The position numbers were made by a program, and so were the translations under genes. 64,000 nucleotides of DNA from Pseudomonas sp. SORT22 (GTDB lineage: Bacteria; Pseudomonadota; Gammaproteobacteria; Pseudomonadales; Pseudomonadaceae): contig NZ_CP071007.1 of NCBI RefSeq assembly GCF_018417635.1, forward strand, positions 3,038,501 to 3,102,500, written 5' to 3'. The first letter of the stretch is position 1. The number at the start of each line of letters is the position of its first letter. Shown in pieces: positions 8,311-17,510 of this stretch. Below the pieces are notes generated by a model. The model made no database searches, was not told where the DNA came from, and saw only the letters and a list, made by a program, of their open reading frames with translations.

Positions 8311-9873
8311 ATGAAGCGCAACAACAAGTGGCTATCGACGCTGGCGCTTGCCGCGTCGGCGACCTTCGGCGCGGCGGCTGCCGCTGCCGCAGACAAACCG
8401 AACATCCTGGTAATCTTCGGCGACGATATCGGCCAGACCAACATCAGCGCCTACGCCATGGGTGTGGTCGGCTATGAGACGCCGAACATCGACCGCATCG
8501 CCAAGGAGGGCATGATCTTCACCGACTACTATGCCGAAAACAGCTGCACCGCCGGCCGCTCATCATTCATTACCGGCCAGTCGCCGCTGCGCACCGGTTT
8601 GTCCAAAGTCGGCATGCCGGGGGTGGCGGTGGGCCTGCAGGCCCGCGATGTAACCATAGCTCAGGCGCTCAAGGCCCAGGGCTACGCCACCGGCCAGTTC
8701 GGCAAGAACCACCTGGGCGACCGCGACGAATACCTGCCGACCAACCACGGTTTCGACGAGTTCTTCGGCAACCTTTATCATCTCAACGCCGAAGAAGAGC
8801 CCGAGCGCCCGTACTGGCCCAAGGATGACCAGGAGTTCCTCAAGGCTGCTTCGCCTCGCGGGGTGATCAAGGCCAGCGCCGACGGCAAGATCGAGGACAC
8901 TGGGGCGCTGACCAGCAAGCGTATGGAAACCATCGACGATGAAACCACCCAGGCGGCCATCAGCTTCATCGAGAAACAGGCCAAGGCCGACAAGCCATTT
9001 TTCGTCTGGATGAACACCACCCGCATGCACGCCTTCACCCACGTGCGTGACGCCATGAAGGGCCAGAGCGGCATGCCCGGCAATGACTACGCAGACGGCA
9101 TGCTCGAGCACGACGGCGATGTCGGCAAGCTGCTCAAATCGCTGGATGACCTGAAGATCACCGATAACACCATCGTCATCTACACCACCGACAACGGCCC
9201 CAACCAGTGGTCCTGGCCGGATGCGGCGACCACGCCGTTCCGCAACGAGAAAAACTCCAACTGGGAAGGCGCCTACCGGGTACCGGCGATGATCCGCTGG
9301 CCGGGCAAGGTCGAGGCCGGCAAGGTCTCGCGGCAGATGTTCTCGGGCCTGGACTGGTTCCCGACCTTGCTCGCGGCAGCCGGCGACAGCGGTATCAAGG
9401 ACCGCCTGCTCAAGGGCGCCGATGTCGGTGGCAAGAACTTCAAGGTGCACCTGGATGGCTTCAACCAGCTCGACTACCTGACCGGCAAGGCGGCGAAAAG
9501 CGCGCGCGACGAGTTCTACTACTTCAACGACGACGGTGAACTGGTGTCGATGCGCTTCGGCGACTGGAAGCTGGTGTTTTGCGAGCAGCGCGCCCCGGGC
9601 GGGCTGACGGTGTGGAGCGAGCCCTTCACCTGCCTGCGGGTGCCGAAGCTGTTCAACCTGCGCATGGACCCCTATGAGCGCGCCGACGTGGTCTCTGACC
9701 AGTATTACGACTGGCTGACCAAGAACGACTACCTGGTGTTCCAGGGCACGCGCAAGGCTGCGGCATTCCTCAAGACCTTCGTCGAGTACCCGCCCAGCCA
9801 GCGCCCGGCGAGCTTCAGCATCGATCAGATTCGCGAAGAGGTCGACAAGGAAATCGAAGCGAAGATGAAGTAA
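8311..9873 (+). CDS. Arylsulfatase (type I, formylglycine-dependent)
   Basis: The product is 520 aa. A Sec signal peptide (MKRNNKWLSTLALAASATFG, then an alanine-rich region to about residue 27) predicts a periplasmic or secreted enzyme. The sulfatase fold starts at KPNILVIFGDD, whose Asp38/Asp39 bind calcium. The maturation signature is C79-T-A-G-R83, with Ala in place of the more common Pro. The cysteine would be converted to formylglycine. YTTDNGPNQWSWPDA carries further metal and sulfate-binding residues. Neither a formylglycine-generating enzyme nor an anaerobic maturase is in the window. Such enzymes release sulfate from aryl or alkyl sulfate esters during sulfur starvation. No sulfur-regulon neighbours are adjacent. 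Confidence 0.93.
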   Translation: MKRNNKWLSTLALAASATFGAAAAAAADKPNILVIFGDDIGQTNISAYAMGVVGYETPNIDRIAKEGMIFTDYYAENSCTAGRSSFITGQSPLRTGLSKVGMPGVAVGLQARDVTIAQALKAQGYATGQFGKNHLGDRDEYLPTNHGFDEFFGNLYHLNAEEEPERPYWPKDDQEFLKAASPRGVIKASADGKIEDTGALTSKRMETIDDETTQAAISFIEKQAKADKPFFVWMNTTRMHAFTHVRDAMKGQSGMPGNDYADGMLEHDGDVGKLLKSLDDLKITDNTIVIYTTDNGPNQWSWPDAATTPFRNEKNSNWEGAYRVPAMIRWPGKVEAGKVSRQMFSGLDWFPTLLAAAGDSGIKDRLLKGADVGGKNFKVHLDGFNQLDYLTGKAAKSARDEFYYFNDDGELVSMRFGDWKLVFCEQRAPGGLTVWSEPFTCLRVPKLFNLRMDPYERADVVSDQYYDWLTKNDYLVFQGTRKAAAFLKTFVEYPPSQRPASFSIDQIREEVDKEIEAKMK

Positions 9874-9907
9874 CGCCGCACCTTGTGAGCGGGACGTACT
9901 GTCGCAC

Positions 9908-10531
9908 TCAGTCGGCCAGGGTCAATTCGCCAAACCAGCGCTGCCGGGCGAGTTCGAGCCTGGCTTGAGTGACGCTGGCAAGCCGCGCCTGATCACTGAC
10001 GGCCATGCCTTCGAGGTAGACGAAGTGCACATTCTGCAGGCCCAACGTGCCGAGCACGTGGCGCAGGTAAGCGCTGAGAAAGTCCGGCTGGCGGGCCCGT
10101 GCCCCGCGGTGGTAGCCGCCTGAACTGACGATCAGGTACACCGGCCGGTCTTTGAGCAGGCCGACCTTGCCTTCAGGGCCGGCAATGAAGGTGCGGTGGA
10201 TGCGCAGCACATGGTCGATCCAGAGCTTGAGCGCTGCCGGCACGGTGAAGTTGTGCATGGGCGTGGCAATCAGCAACAGGTCACAGCCTTCGAGCTCGCT
10301 GATCAGTGCCTCGGAGCTTGCAAATACCGGGTCGTGCGGCGGTACAAAGCCGGTCAGCGCTGTCGCGTAGCCGGCACTCAACGGCGCCAGTGGCGTGGCC
10401 GCCAGGTCCCGCAGGGTCACCTTGAGGTGTGGGTACTGGTGGCGGATGCAAGCGACCATTTCGTCGGCCAGGCGCAAGCCGATCGAGGTGCTGCCGCGCA
10501 TGCTGGCATTGACCAGGAGCAGGTTATCCAT
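9908..10531 (-). CDS. AzoR-like FMN-dependent NAD(P)H quinone/azo oxidoreductase
   Basis: The 207-aa product has the flavodoxin-like fold of FMN-dependent azoreductases. LLLVNASMRGSTSIGLRLADE forms the phosphate-binding loop, PMHNFTVPAALKLWIDH is the characteristic FMN-contacting motif, and SSGGYHRGARA is the second loop. Such enzymes reduce quinones and nitro or azo compounds by two-electron transfer. The first eight bases of the frame overlap the end of the upstream GNAT gene, so the two are translationally coupled. A longer frame to 10768 is only the GNAT gene read out of phase. A MocR regulator diverges from the pair. Confidence 0.85.
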   Translation of the reverse strand: MDNLLLVNASMRGSTSIGLRLADEMVACIRHQYPHLKVTLRDLAATPLAPLSAGYATALTGFVPPHDPVFASSEALISELEGCDLLLIATPMHNFTVPAALKLWIDHVLRIHRTFIAGPEGKVGLLKDRPVYLIVSSGGYHRGARARQPDFLSAYLRHVLGTLGLQNVHFVYLEGMAVSDQARLASVTQARLELARQRWFGELTLAD

Positions 10532-10985
10532 GGCGCTGTGCCTCGGCGGCGGGCAGTGCCTGAACAAAATGCATGCCTTTGGCCAAAAGTCCTTCGCGGT
10601 AATAGAAGCGCTGGGCCAATGGCATATGCAGCCCGGTATCGAGCACCAGGTAGGCATGGCCGTTGCGCAGGCCATCGGCGCGTGCGGCATCGAGCAATGC
10701 GGCGCCGACCCGCAGGCCGCGCATGGCCGGGGACACCACCAGGTCGTCGACGTAGGTAAAGCGTCCATAGAGCAGGTTTTCGCTGCTCCTTACCCCTGCC
10801 AGCCCCAGCAGTTGCTTGCCGTAGAAAGCCCCGAGCAAGCGGTAGCCCTGCAGCGCCTGGCGCCTGACTTGCTGCGCGAACGCGTCGGCATCCACCAGGT
10901 GCGGCCGAAGTTCGCGCATTAGCTCGAAGGCGTCGCGTTGCTCGGTGCCTTCTTGCAGGTAGCGGATGGTTGCCTGTTCGCCCAC
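10524..10985 (-). CDS. GNAT-family N-acetyltransferase
   Basis: This 153-aa protein has the GNAT core: DDLVVSPAMRGLRVGAALLDAA carries acetyl-CoA motif A, and YYREGLL is motif B. GTG 10985 is chosen because GGGAG lies six bases upstream. The alternative TTG at 11003 would put this Shine-Dalgarno inside the coding region. The gene overlaps the azoR-like gene by 8 bp, forming a two-gene operon divergent from a MocR gene. Acceptor substrate cannot be told from the sequence. Confidence 0.85.
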   Translation of the reverse strand: MGEQATIRYLQEGTEQRDAFELMRELRPHLVDADAFAQQVRRQALQGYRLLGAFYGKQLLGLAGVRSSENLLYGRFTYVDDLVVSPAMRGLRVGAALLDAARADGLRNGHAYLVLDTGLHMPLAQRFYYREGLLAKGMHFVQALPAAEAQRHG

Positions 10986-11072
10986 GGGTTTCTCCCAGAT
11001 CAATTTGAGCCGTTACTTTACGGCGGCAACGGACTACCTTATAGGTCCAAAAAATGCACAAATGACTAGGAC

Positions 11073-12464
11073 ATGCCAGCCTCCAGCCCACCGACGATGA
11101 CGCCCCTCTATCGACAGATCTACCTGCGTTTTCGCGACGCCATCAGTACCGGGCGCTTGCAGCCGGGTGAGCGCCTGCCTTCGGTGCGGGCCCTGGCGGC
11201 GGAACTCAACCTGGCGCGCGGCACGGTCGAGGCGGCTTACCAGATGCTCGGCGGTGAAGGCTATGTGCAATCCAGGGGCCCGGCAGGCACGGTGGTCGCC
11301 CCGTCGCTCAGTACCAGGGCAGTAGATGTCGATGTGCCGGGGCCAGCGCTGGCCCCGGAGCCGCAGACGTATTTGCCAATGCCCTTGCAGATCGGCTTGC
11401 CGGCGCTGGACGCCTTTCCGCGCAAGCTGTGGACGCGCCTGGTGGGGCGTACCTTGCGCCAAAGCGGGGTGGAGGGCCTGGCGTACCCGGACCCTCAAGG
11501 GCAGCTTGCCCTGCGCCATGCATTGGCGGGTTACCTGGCGGTGTCGCGGGGCATCAGCTGTACTGCGCAACAGGTTTTCATCTGCGCAGGCTACCGTGCC
11601 TGTCTCGACCTGATCTGCTCCAGCCTGCTGGAGGACGGTGACCGCTGCTGGTTCGAAGACCCGGGTTACTTCCAGGCCAGGCGTTTTCTTGAGCACGCCC
11701 GGGTGCAGTTGGTGCCGGTGCCGGTGGATGGCGACGGCCTTGATGTCGACGCCGCTATCGCTCGGGCTGCTGATGCGCGCTTTGCCCTGGTCACGCCCCA
11801 TCACCAGAGCCCTCTTGGCGTCACGCTGTCGCTGCCGCGGCGCCAGCGCCTGCTGGACTGGGCCAGTAGCCAGGGCAGCTGGATCATCGAGGACGACTAC
11901 GACAGCGAGTACCGTTACCGCGGTCGGCCGGTGCCGGCACTCAAGAGCCTCGACAGCGAGGGGCGGGTACTGTACTGCGCGACCTTCAGCAAAGTACTGG
12001 CGCCGGGCATACGCCTGGCCTATCTGGTGGTTCCCCAGGCCCAGGTAGAGCGCTTCGCCAGCGTGGCCCGGGACATGCACAACCACTGCCCGCAGTTGTT
12101 GCAGGCGACGGTGAGCGCATTTATCGAAGAAGGCCATTTTGCCCGGCACTTGCGCAAAATGCGCAGCCTCTATGCCCAGCGGCGCCAGCAACTGGTCGAG
12201 GCCTTGCAGGCCGAACTCGGTGAGTATCTGCAACTGGACAATCAGGCAGGCGGCATGCACCTGGTGGCAGATGTGCGCGGCGGCCTCGACGATTGTGCGA
12301 TTGCCCGCCGCGCGCGGGTGCTTGGCCTGGCGATCGAGCCGCTTTCAGGCTGGTACCGACAACCCGGGCAACGGCGCGGGTTGTTGATCGGCTTTACCAA
12401 TGTCACCAGCCGCGAACAAGCCGTTGCGCTGGCCAGGCAGTTACGCCTGGCGATGGGCCTTTAG
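11073..12464 (+). CDS. MocR/PdxR-family transcriptional regulator (GntR HTH + aminotransferase domain)
   Basis: The 463-aa product joins an N-terminal GntR winged helix (PLYRQIYLRFRDAISTGRLQ, then LPSVRALAAELNLARGTVEAAYQ) to a fold-type I aminotransferase-like domain. The PLP lysine is Lys307 in ATFSKVLAPG, and EDDYDSEYRYRG holds the Asp and Tyr that contact the PLP ring. Such regulators sense PLP or an amino compound bound as an aldimine. The gene diverges from the GNAT/AzoR operon with an 87-bp gap, so those genes are its likely targets. ATG 11073 has AGGA almost touching it; ATG 11097 is a possible alternative. Confidence 0.88.
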   Translation: MPASSPPTMTPLYRQIYLRFRDAISTGRLQPGERLPSVRALAAELNLARGTVEAAYQMLGGEGYVQSRGPAGTVVAPSLSTRAVDVDVPGPALAPEPQTYLPMPLQIGLPALDAFPRKLWTRLVGRTLRQSGVEGLAYPDPQGQLALRHALAGYLAVSRGISCTAQQVFICAGYRACLDLICSSLLEDGDRCWFEDPGYFQARRFLEHARVQLVPVPVDGDGLDVDAAIARAADARFALVTPHHQSPLGVTLSLPRRQRLLDWASSQGSWIIEDDYDSEYRYRGRPVPALKSLDSEGRVLYCATFSKVLAPGIRLAYLVVPQAQVERFASVARDMHNHCPQLLQATVSAFIEEGHFARHLRKMRSLYAQRRQQLVEALQAELGEYLQLDNQAGGMHLVADVRGGLDDCAIARRARVLGLAIEPLSGWYRQPGQRRGLLIGFTNVTSREQAVALARQLRLAMGL

Positions 12465-12476
12465 CCGTGGCGGCTG

Positions 12477-13868
12477 TCAGTTGCGGTCCACCCACACAGT
12501 CTGCGCATTGCAGAACTCGCGTACGCCGAAGTGTGACAACTCACGGCCAAAGCCGCTCTTCTTGACGCCGCCGAAGGTCACCCGCGGGTCGCTGGCGCAG
12601 TAGCCGTTGATGAACACGCCGCCGGTGTCCAGCTCATCGGCCAGTTGCTCGGCCAACGCAGCATTGGCAGTGTAGATAGTCGAGGCCAGGCCGAATTCGC
12701 TGTCGTTGGCCAGTTGCAGGGCATGGCGGGCATCGCGGGCGGTGATGATCGAGGCCACCGGGCCGAACAACTCCTGCTTGAACGAAGTCATCTGGTCGGT
12801 GACGTCGGCCAGCACGGTGGGCTGGTAGTAGTTGCCGTTGCCTTGCACCTTGCCACCGCCAAGCAGCAGGGTCGCGCCCTCGGCCAGGGTTGCCTGGACT
12901 TGCTGGTCGAGCTCATCGCGCAGGTCGAAGCGGGCCATCGGGCCGATGTAGGTCTCGCTGGCATGCGGATCGCCCATGACCAGCGCCTGGGTGGCCTCGA
13001 CGAATTTGCGGGTGAAGGCCTCGACCACGCCTTGCTCGACGATCAGGCGCTTGGCTGCGGCGCAGACCTGGCCGGTGTTCTGGTAACGGCCGATGACGGC
13101 GGCTTTGACCGCTTCATCAAGGTCGGCATCGTTGAGGACAATGAACGGGTCCGAGCCGCCCAGCTCCAGCACGCACTTTTTCAGCGCGGCGCCGGCCTGG
13201 GCGCCGATGGCGGTACCGGCGCGTACGCTGCCAGTCAGGGTCACGGCGGCAATGCGCGGGTCGGCGATGGCCTTGGACACGCCCTCTGGGGTGACGTTGA
13301 TCACCTCGAACACGCCCTCGGGGAAACCTGCGCGCTGGAACGCTTCGAGCAGCAGGTAGGCGCTGCCCATCACGTTCGGCGCGTGCTTGAGTACATAGGT
13401 ATTGCCGGCCAGCAACGCCGGCACCGCGCCGCGCAGCACCTGCCAGATCGGGAAGTTCCACGGCATCACTGCCAGCAGCGGGCCGAGTGGACGGTATTCG
13501 ATGCGCGCCTTGCCGACGGGCACCGGGGCCGCTTCAGCCTCGAGCATGGCCGGGCCGTTGGCCGCGTACCACTCGCAGAGCTGCGCGCATTTCTCGATTT
13601 CACCCCTGGCCTGGGCCACCGGCTTGCCCATTTCGTCGGTGATCATCCGCGCCATGGCCTCGGCGTTGTTGCGCAGGGCGCCGGCCAGGGCCAGCAGCAA
13701 TGCGGTGCGTGCCGCTACCGGCGTGCGGCGCCAGGCAGCAAAGCCCTGGGCGGCGCGACTCAGGGCGGCGTCGAGGACAGCGTCGCTTTCGTAGGCATAG
13801 TGGCCGATCTGCTCGCCATTGGCGGGGTTGATCGACAAGGCGTGGGTGTGGAAGTTGATCGCGGTCAT
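12477..13868 (-). CDS. sad: NAD(P)-dependent succinate-semialdehyde dehydrogenase (Sad/YneI-like)
   Basis: The 463-aa aldehyde dehydrogenase has PWNFP in the cofactor site, general base Glu235 in VLELGGSDP and catalytic Cys269 in [12 protein letters not shown]. Length and the short N-terminus match the Sad/YneI group, which oxidises succinate semialdehyde from GABA and putrescine breakdown. The adjacent divergent LysR gene matches PtrR/YneJ, reproducing the arrangement known in E. coli, and this raises confidence in the substrate. ATG 13868 follows AGGA by eight bases; a GTG lies one codon earlier. The 3' end is 12 bp from the MocR gene, converging. Confidence 0.88.
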   Translation of the reverse strand: MTAINFHTHALSINPANGEQIGHYAYESDAVLDAALSRAAQGFAAWRRTPVAARTALLLALAGALRNNAEAMARMITDEMGKPVAQARGEIEKCAQLCEWYAANGPAMLEAEAAPVPVGKARIEYRPLGPLLAVMPWNFPIWQVLRGAVPALLAGNTYVLKHAPNVMGSAYLLLEAFQRAGFPEGVFEVINVTPEGVSKAIADPRIAAVTLTGSVRAGTAIGAQAGAALKKCVLELGGSDPFIVLNDADLDEAVKAAVIGRYQNTGQVCAAAKRLIVEQGVVEAFTRKFVEATQALVMGDPHASETYIGPMARFDLRDELDQQVQATLAEGATLLLGGGKVQGNGNYYQPTVLADVTDQMTSFKQELFGPVASIITARDARHALQLANDSEFGLASTIYTANAALAEQLADELDTGGVFINGYCASDPRVTFGGVKKSGFGRELSHFGVREFCNAQTVWVDRN

Positions 13869-13971
13869 CACGGCGGTCCTGAGGGGAGGGGAACGGTTTC
13901 AGACTACTGCGTTGTGTCTTTGCCTTAAACTGAATAATACTGAGCAAAACATTCACGTAGAGAGAATGACT

Positions 13972-14859
13972 ATGGATCTGGTGCAACTGGAGATGTTCAA
14001 GGCGGTGGCCGAGCAGGGCAGCATCAGTGCCGCGGCCCAGCACATCCATCGGGTACCGTCGAACCTGACCACGCGGATCAAGCAGCTGGAGCAGGAGCTG
14101 GGTGCCGAGCTGTTCATCCGCGAAAAAAGCCGTTTGCGCCTGTCGCCGGCGGGCTGGAACTTTCTCGACTATGCCCGGCGTATTCTCGACCTGGTGGCCG
14201 AGGCGCGGCTGACCGTGGCGGGTGACGAGCCGCAAGGCGCCTTCGCCCTCGGCTCGCTGGAAAGCACCGCCGCGGTGCGCATTCCGACGCTGCTGGCGGC
14301 TTACAACCAGGCCTATGCCAAGGTCGAACTGGACCTCACCACCGGGCCGTCCGGGGCGATGATCGACGGCGTGCTGGCCGGGCGCCTGAGCGCCGCCTTC
14401 GTCGACGGCCCGGTGTTGCACCCGGCGCTCGAGGGGGTGCCGGTGTTCGTCGAAGAGATGGTGCTGATCGCACCGCTCAACCACACGCCGATCACCCGCG
14501 CTGGCGAGGTCAACGGCATGACCATCTACGCCTTTCGCGCCAACTGCTCATACCGTCATCACTTCGAGAACTGGTTTGCCCAGGACCAGGCGGTGCCGGG
14601 CAAGATCATTGAGATGGAGTCGTACCACGGCATGCTTGCCTGCGTCAGCGCCGGCGCCGGCCTGGCGCTGATGCCGCGCAGCATGCTCGAAAGCATGCCC
14701 GGCTGCAGCACGGTCAGTGTCTGGCCGCTGTCCCAGCGCTTTCGCTACCTGCGCACCTGGCTGGTGTGGCGGCGCGGCACGGTATCGCGCAGCTTGAGGA
14801 CCTTCGTGCAACTGCTGGAAGAGCGCGGCGAGGTACTCAAGGTCGAGGAACCGGTGTGA
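13972..14859 (+). CDS. ptrR: LysR-family regulator PtrR (YneJ), putrescine/GABA utilisation
   Basis: The 295-aa product starts [23 protein letters not shown], followed by [19 protein letters not shown], the recognition helix typical of the YneJ/PtrR subgroup, in which most LysR proteins instead have QPALS. A two-lobe effector domain follows. In E. coli this protein represses the adjacent sad gene. ATG 13972 is chosen over ATG 13966 because GAGAGA then lies six bases upstream instead of adjoining the start. The 103-bp gap to sad should hold their shared operator. Confidence 0.88.
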   Translation: MDLVQLEMFKAVAEQGSISAAAQHIHRVPSNLTTRIKQLEQELGAELFIREKSRLRLSPAGWNFLDYARRILDLVAEARLTVAGDEPQGAFALGSLESTAAVRIPTLLAAYNQAYAKVELDLTTGPSGAMIDGVLAGRLSAAFVDGPVLHPALEGVPVFVEEMVLIAPLNHTPITRAGEVNGMTIYAFRANCSYRHHFENWFAQDQAVPGKIIEMESYHGMLACVSAGAGLALMPRSMLESMPGCSTVSVWPLSQRFRYLRTWLVWRRGTVSRSLRTFVQLLEERGEVLKVEEPV

Positions 14860-14942
14860 CCTGATGTGCTGGCCTCATCGGTGGCAAGCCAGCGTCTACT
14901 GGCCAGCTACACTGTTGCTACTGTCCGATCCCGGAGTCCATC

Positions 14943-15392
14943 ATGAACAGGTTGTCCTCCATTGGCCTGTGCTTGGCGTTATCGACTGTATGTGCGCAGG
15001 GCTGGGCCGAAACCGTGGTGCCGCTCAAGGGCCAGAGCGCCCAGCAGGTGCAGGTCGATATCAACGATTGCCATAACGTCGCCGCGAGTTCCGCCAGCAG
15101 CGATGCCCATGTCGGTGGGCGGGTGCGCGGAGCTGCCGTGGGTGCGGCCGCCGGCGCCGCGGGCGCCGAGGTACGGGGACGCCAGCATGATGAGGTCTAC
15201 GACCGTGTCGATGATGACGTCAAACAGCAATACCGGCAGAACCGTGCCGGTGAAACCGCCGCTGCCGGCGCGGTTGTCGGTGGTGCCCGCCAGCGCCAGG
15301 AGCGTCGGCAGGACCGACGCAGCAATGAGGCGACCAGCGCTTCGGCCTATACCAGTTGCCTGCAGAACAAGGGTTACCAGGTCACGCCATAG
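14943..15392 (+). CDS. Exported glycine-zipper protein of unknown function
   Basis: This 149-aa protein has a signal peptide (MNRLSSIGLCLALSTVCAQGWA, cleavage after about residue 22). A glycine zipper runs from about residue 57 to 76 (GGRVRGAAVGAAAGAAGAEV), and a second short Gly/Ala stretch (AAAGAVVGGARQRQ) lies near 105. Charged, Gln/Arg-rich linkers and a C-terminal Cys follow. Glycine-zipper proteins often sit at or in the outer membrane. It lies 49 bp before a Dyp peroxidase gene on the same strand, possibly in one transcript, but I cannot name a function. Confidence 0.7.
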   Translation: MNRLSSIGLCLALSTVCAQGWAETVVPLKGQSAQQVQVDINDCHNVAASSASSDAHVGGRVRGAAVGAAAGAAGAEVRGRQHDEVYDRVDDDVKQQYRQNRAGETAAAGAVVGGARQRQERRQDRRSNEATSASAYTSCLQNKGYQVTP

Positions 15393-15441
15393 CCGCTGCC
15401 GATCTGCTAGGCTGCAGGCTTTGACCCGTGTGCAGGCAGCC

Positions 15442-16395
15442 ATGAACAACGATATTCCCGAACCCCAGGCGGTGGGCAGTCCGATCACCAGCAGCGCGAT
15501 TTTCATGGTCGCCACCCTGGCCCCAGGCAGTGAGGCACTGCAAACCGTGCGTGAGTGGTGCGCCGATATCGCCGGCCTGACCCGCTCGGTCGGCAAGCGC
15601 GTGCCGGCCGGCAACCTGTCGTGCGTCTGCGGCTTTGCCTCCAATGCCTGGGATCAGCTGTTCGGCGGGCCACGGCCACAGGCCTTGCACCCGTTCCGCG
15701 AGTTTGGCGTCGAAGGGCGCCGCGCGCCGGCAACCCCCGGCGATATCCTCTTGCACATCCGCGCCGAGCAGATGGACCTGTGCTTCGAACTGGCCACCCA
15801 ACTGATCACGGCCCTGGGCGATGCAGTCAAGGTGGTGGACGAAGTGCAGGGTTTTCGGTACTTCGACATGCGCAGCATCATCGGCTTCGTCGATGGTACC
15901 GAGAACCCGGTCGGCCGCCAGGTGCCCAAATTCACCCTGGTCGGCGACGAAGACCCGGGCTTCAGCGGCGGCAGCTACGTGCTGGTGCAAAAGTACCTGC
16001 ACAACATGAGCGCCTGGAACGCGCTGCCGGTCGAGGCGCAGGAGCGGGTGATCGGCCGCACCAAGCTGTCGGACATCGAGCTGGGTGACGAAGCCAAACC
16101 CAGCAACTCCCACAGCGCACTGACCACCATCACCGACGCGAACGGCGAAGAGCTGAAGATCCTGCGCGACAACATGCCGTTCGGCCGCCCCGGCGCCGGT
16201 GAGTTCGGCACTTACTTCATTGGTTATGCGCGCTCGCCGGCGCCGATCGAGCAGATGCTCGAGAACATGTTCGTCGGTCGCCCGGCAGGCAATTACGACC
16301 GCTTGCTGGACTTCAGCAACGCGGTCACCGGCGGCCTGTTCTTCGTGCCGTCGGCCGAGCTGCTCGAAGACCTGGCCGAGCGCACCCCGGGCTAG
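15442..16395 (+). CDS. Dyp-type peroxidase
   Basis: The 317-aa product has the family hallmark GxxDG as GFVDG (residues 148-152) and His224 in SNSHSAL as the likely proximal haem ligand. Arg241 is the probable distal catalytic arginine. These cytosolic haem enzymes oxidise dyes and phenolics with peroxide. No Tat signal is present. ATG 15442 is used instead of upstream in-frame starts, which would overlap the glycine-zipper gene. A second, distinct Dyp enzyme is at 51212, with quite different N-terminal sequence. The gene converges with a LysR gene three bases after its stop. Confidence 0.92.
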   Translation: MNNDIPEPQAVGSPITSSAIFMVATLAPGSEALQTVREWCADIAGLTRSVGKRVPAGNLSCVCGFASNAWDQLFGGPRPQALHPFREFGVEGRRAPATPGDILLHIRAEQMDLCFELATQLITALGDAVKVVDEVQGFRYFDMRSIIGFVDGTENPVGRQVPKFTLVGDEDPGFSGGSYVLVQKYLHNMSAWNALPVEAQERVIGRTKLSDIELGDEAKPSNSHSALTTITDANGEELKILRDNMPFGRPGAGEFGTYFIGYARSPAPIEQMLENMFVGRPAGNYDRLLDFSNAVTGGLFFVPSAELLEDLAERTPG

Positions 16396-16398
16396 TGC

Positions 16399-17298
16399 TC
16401 ATGCCGGTTTCAATTCACTGTCGAGCAGTGATCGAACTTCGGCAAAACACTTCTCGGCGATGGCCGAACGCGGCTCGGTACGCCGCAGCAGCAAGCCGAT
16501 CGGTGCATGCACGCTGGCAGCACTGATCGGCACGATACGCAGGTGCTCGCTGAGGCCTTCGAGGCCGTAATCGAGCGGCATGATCGCGCAGCACATCCCG
16601 GCGCAAACGGCCTGGATCAACTGGTAGCTGGAGTCGCTTTCGAGCACCGCATGGGGCTGCAGGCCGCGGCTGCGAAAGCTCAGATCGACCGACTGGCGAT
16701 AGTGCATGCCCTTGCTCAACAGCCCCAGCGGCACGGCGCTGACCGCTTCCCAGGGCAGTTCAGCCTGTTCGAACTGAAAATGGCGCACGTCATACAGCAG
16801 GCCCATGCGCGTGGTGCCCAGTTCGATCACTTCGAAATAGGCGCTGTTGATCTGGTCCAGGTAGCAGATACCCAGGTCCAGCTGGTTACGGCTCAGGCCA
16901 TCGGTGATCTGTTCGGAGCTCAAGGACGACAGCTGGAACTGCAGCTCCGGATAGCGCTGGGCCAGGGGCTGGAGAAACTGCATGGGGTTGAAGCTCGACA
17001 GCGGCACCATGCCCAGGCGCAGGCTGCCGACGATCTGCCCGCGGCAACTGGCGGCTTCAGCCTGCAGGCCGTCATAGGCGGCCAGCAGGGTGCGAGCCCA
17101 GGCCAGGATGCGCTCGCCGGCCTCGGTAAAGCCTTCGAAACGCTGGCCACGGGTTACCAGCACCAGGTTCAGTTCGTCCTCAAGGTTACGCAGGCGCATC
17201 GACAGGGTCGGCTGGGTGATATGGCACAGCGCGGCGGCCTGGCCGAAGTGGCGGGTCTGGTCCAGGGCGAGCAGAAACTTCAGTTGTTTGATATCCAT
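16399..17298 (-). CDS. LysR-family regulator, probable control of molybdenum-cofactor/formate-dehydrogenase genes
   Basis: The product is 299 aa. The N-terminal HTH reads MDIKQLKFLLALDQTRHFG then CHITQPTLSMRLRNLEDEL; the effector domain occupies residues 90-295. The start at ATG 17298 gives the canonical LysR N-terminus. The gene diverges from moaB across a 212-bp region that holds an 18-bp motif also found upstream of the molybdo-oxidoreductase at 3386. Control of both targets is therefore inferred. Effector is unknown. Confidence 0.82.
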   Translation of the reverse strand: MDIKQLKFLLALDQTRHFGQAAALCHITQPTLSMRLRNLEDELNLVLVTRGQRFEGFTEAGERILAWARTLLAAYDGLQAEAASCRGQIVGSLRLGMVPLSSFNPMQFLQPLAQRYPELQFQLSSLSSEQITDGLSRNQLDLGICYLDQINSAYFEVIELGTTRMGLLYDVRHFQFEQAELPWEAVSAVPLGLLSKGMHYRQSVDLSFRSRGLQPHAVLESDSSYQLIQAVCAGMCCAIMPLDYGLEGLSEHLRIVPISAASVHAPIGLLLRRTEPRSAIAEKCFAEVRSLLDSELKPA

Positions 17299-17382
17299 GG
17301 CGCAGCCTGGCAAGTCAGTAGGGCGGGTGGCAAAACGGTAAAGCAATGCCCCCGGGCCGTCCAATGGGCATTAGTGACCGGC

Positions 17383-17446
17383 TGATAGAGGCGCTTGATC
17401 AATAGACGATAGACCACCTCGATAAGCCGGTCGGATCTATCGATTG
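17383..17446. promoter_or_regulatory. Candidate LysR operator cluster in the LysR/moaB divergon
   Basis: TGATAGAGG-CGC-TTGATC (17383-17400) matches 3216-3233. TTGATCAA at 17395-17402 is a perfect 8-bp palindrome. CAATAGACGATAGACC (17400-17415) and, in inverted orientation, GATCTATCGATTG (17434-17446) share CAAT...CGATAGA. GATAAG and ATCTATCG both recur in the 3.1-3.2 kb promoter. The arrangement suits a LysR tetramer between divergent promoters. Confidence 0.5.
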
Positions 17447-17510
17447 GACGCTAATGGTGTTTGCCTCTAGCGTTGGCCGCAACTTCCTGACTGCTGCCAA
17501 GGGGCTGTGC

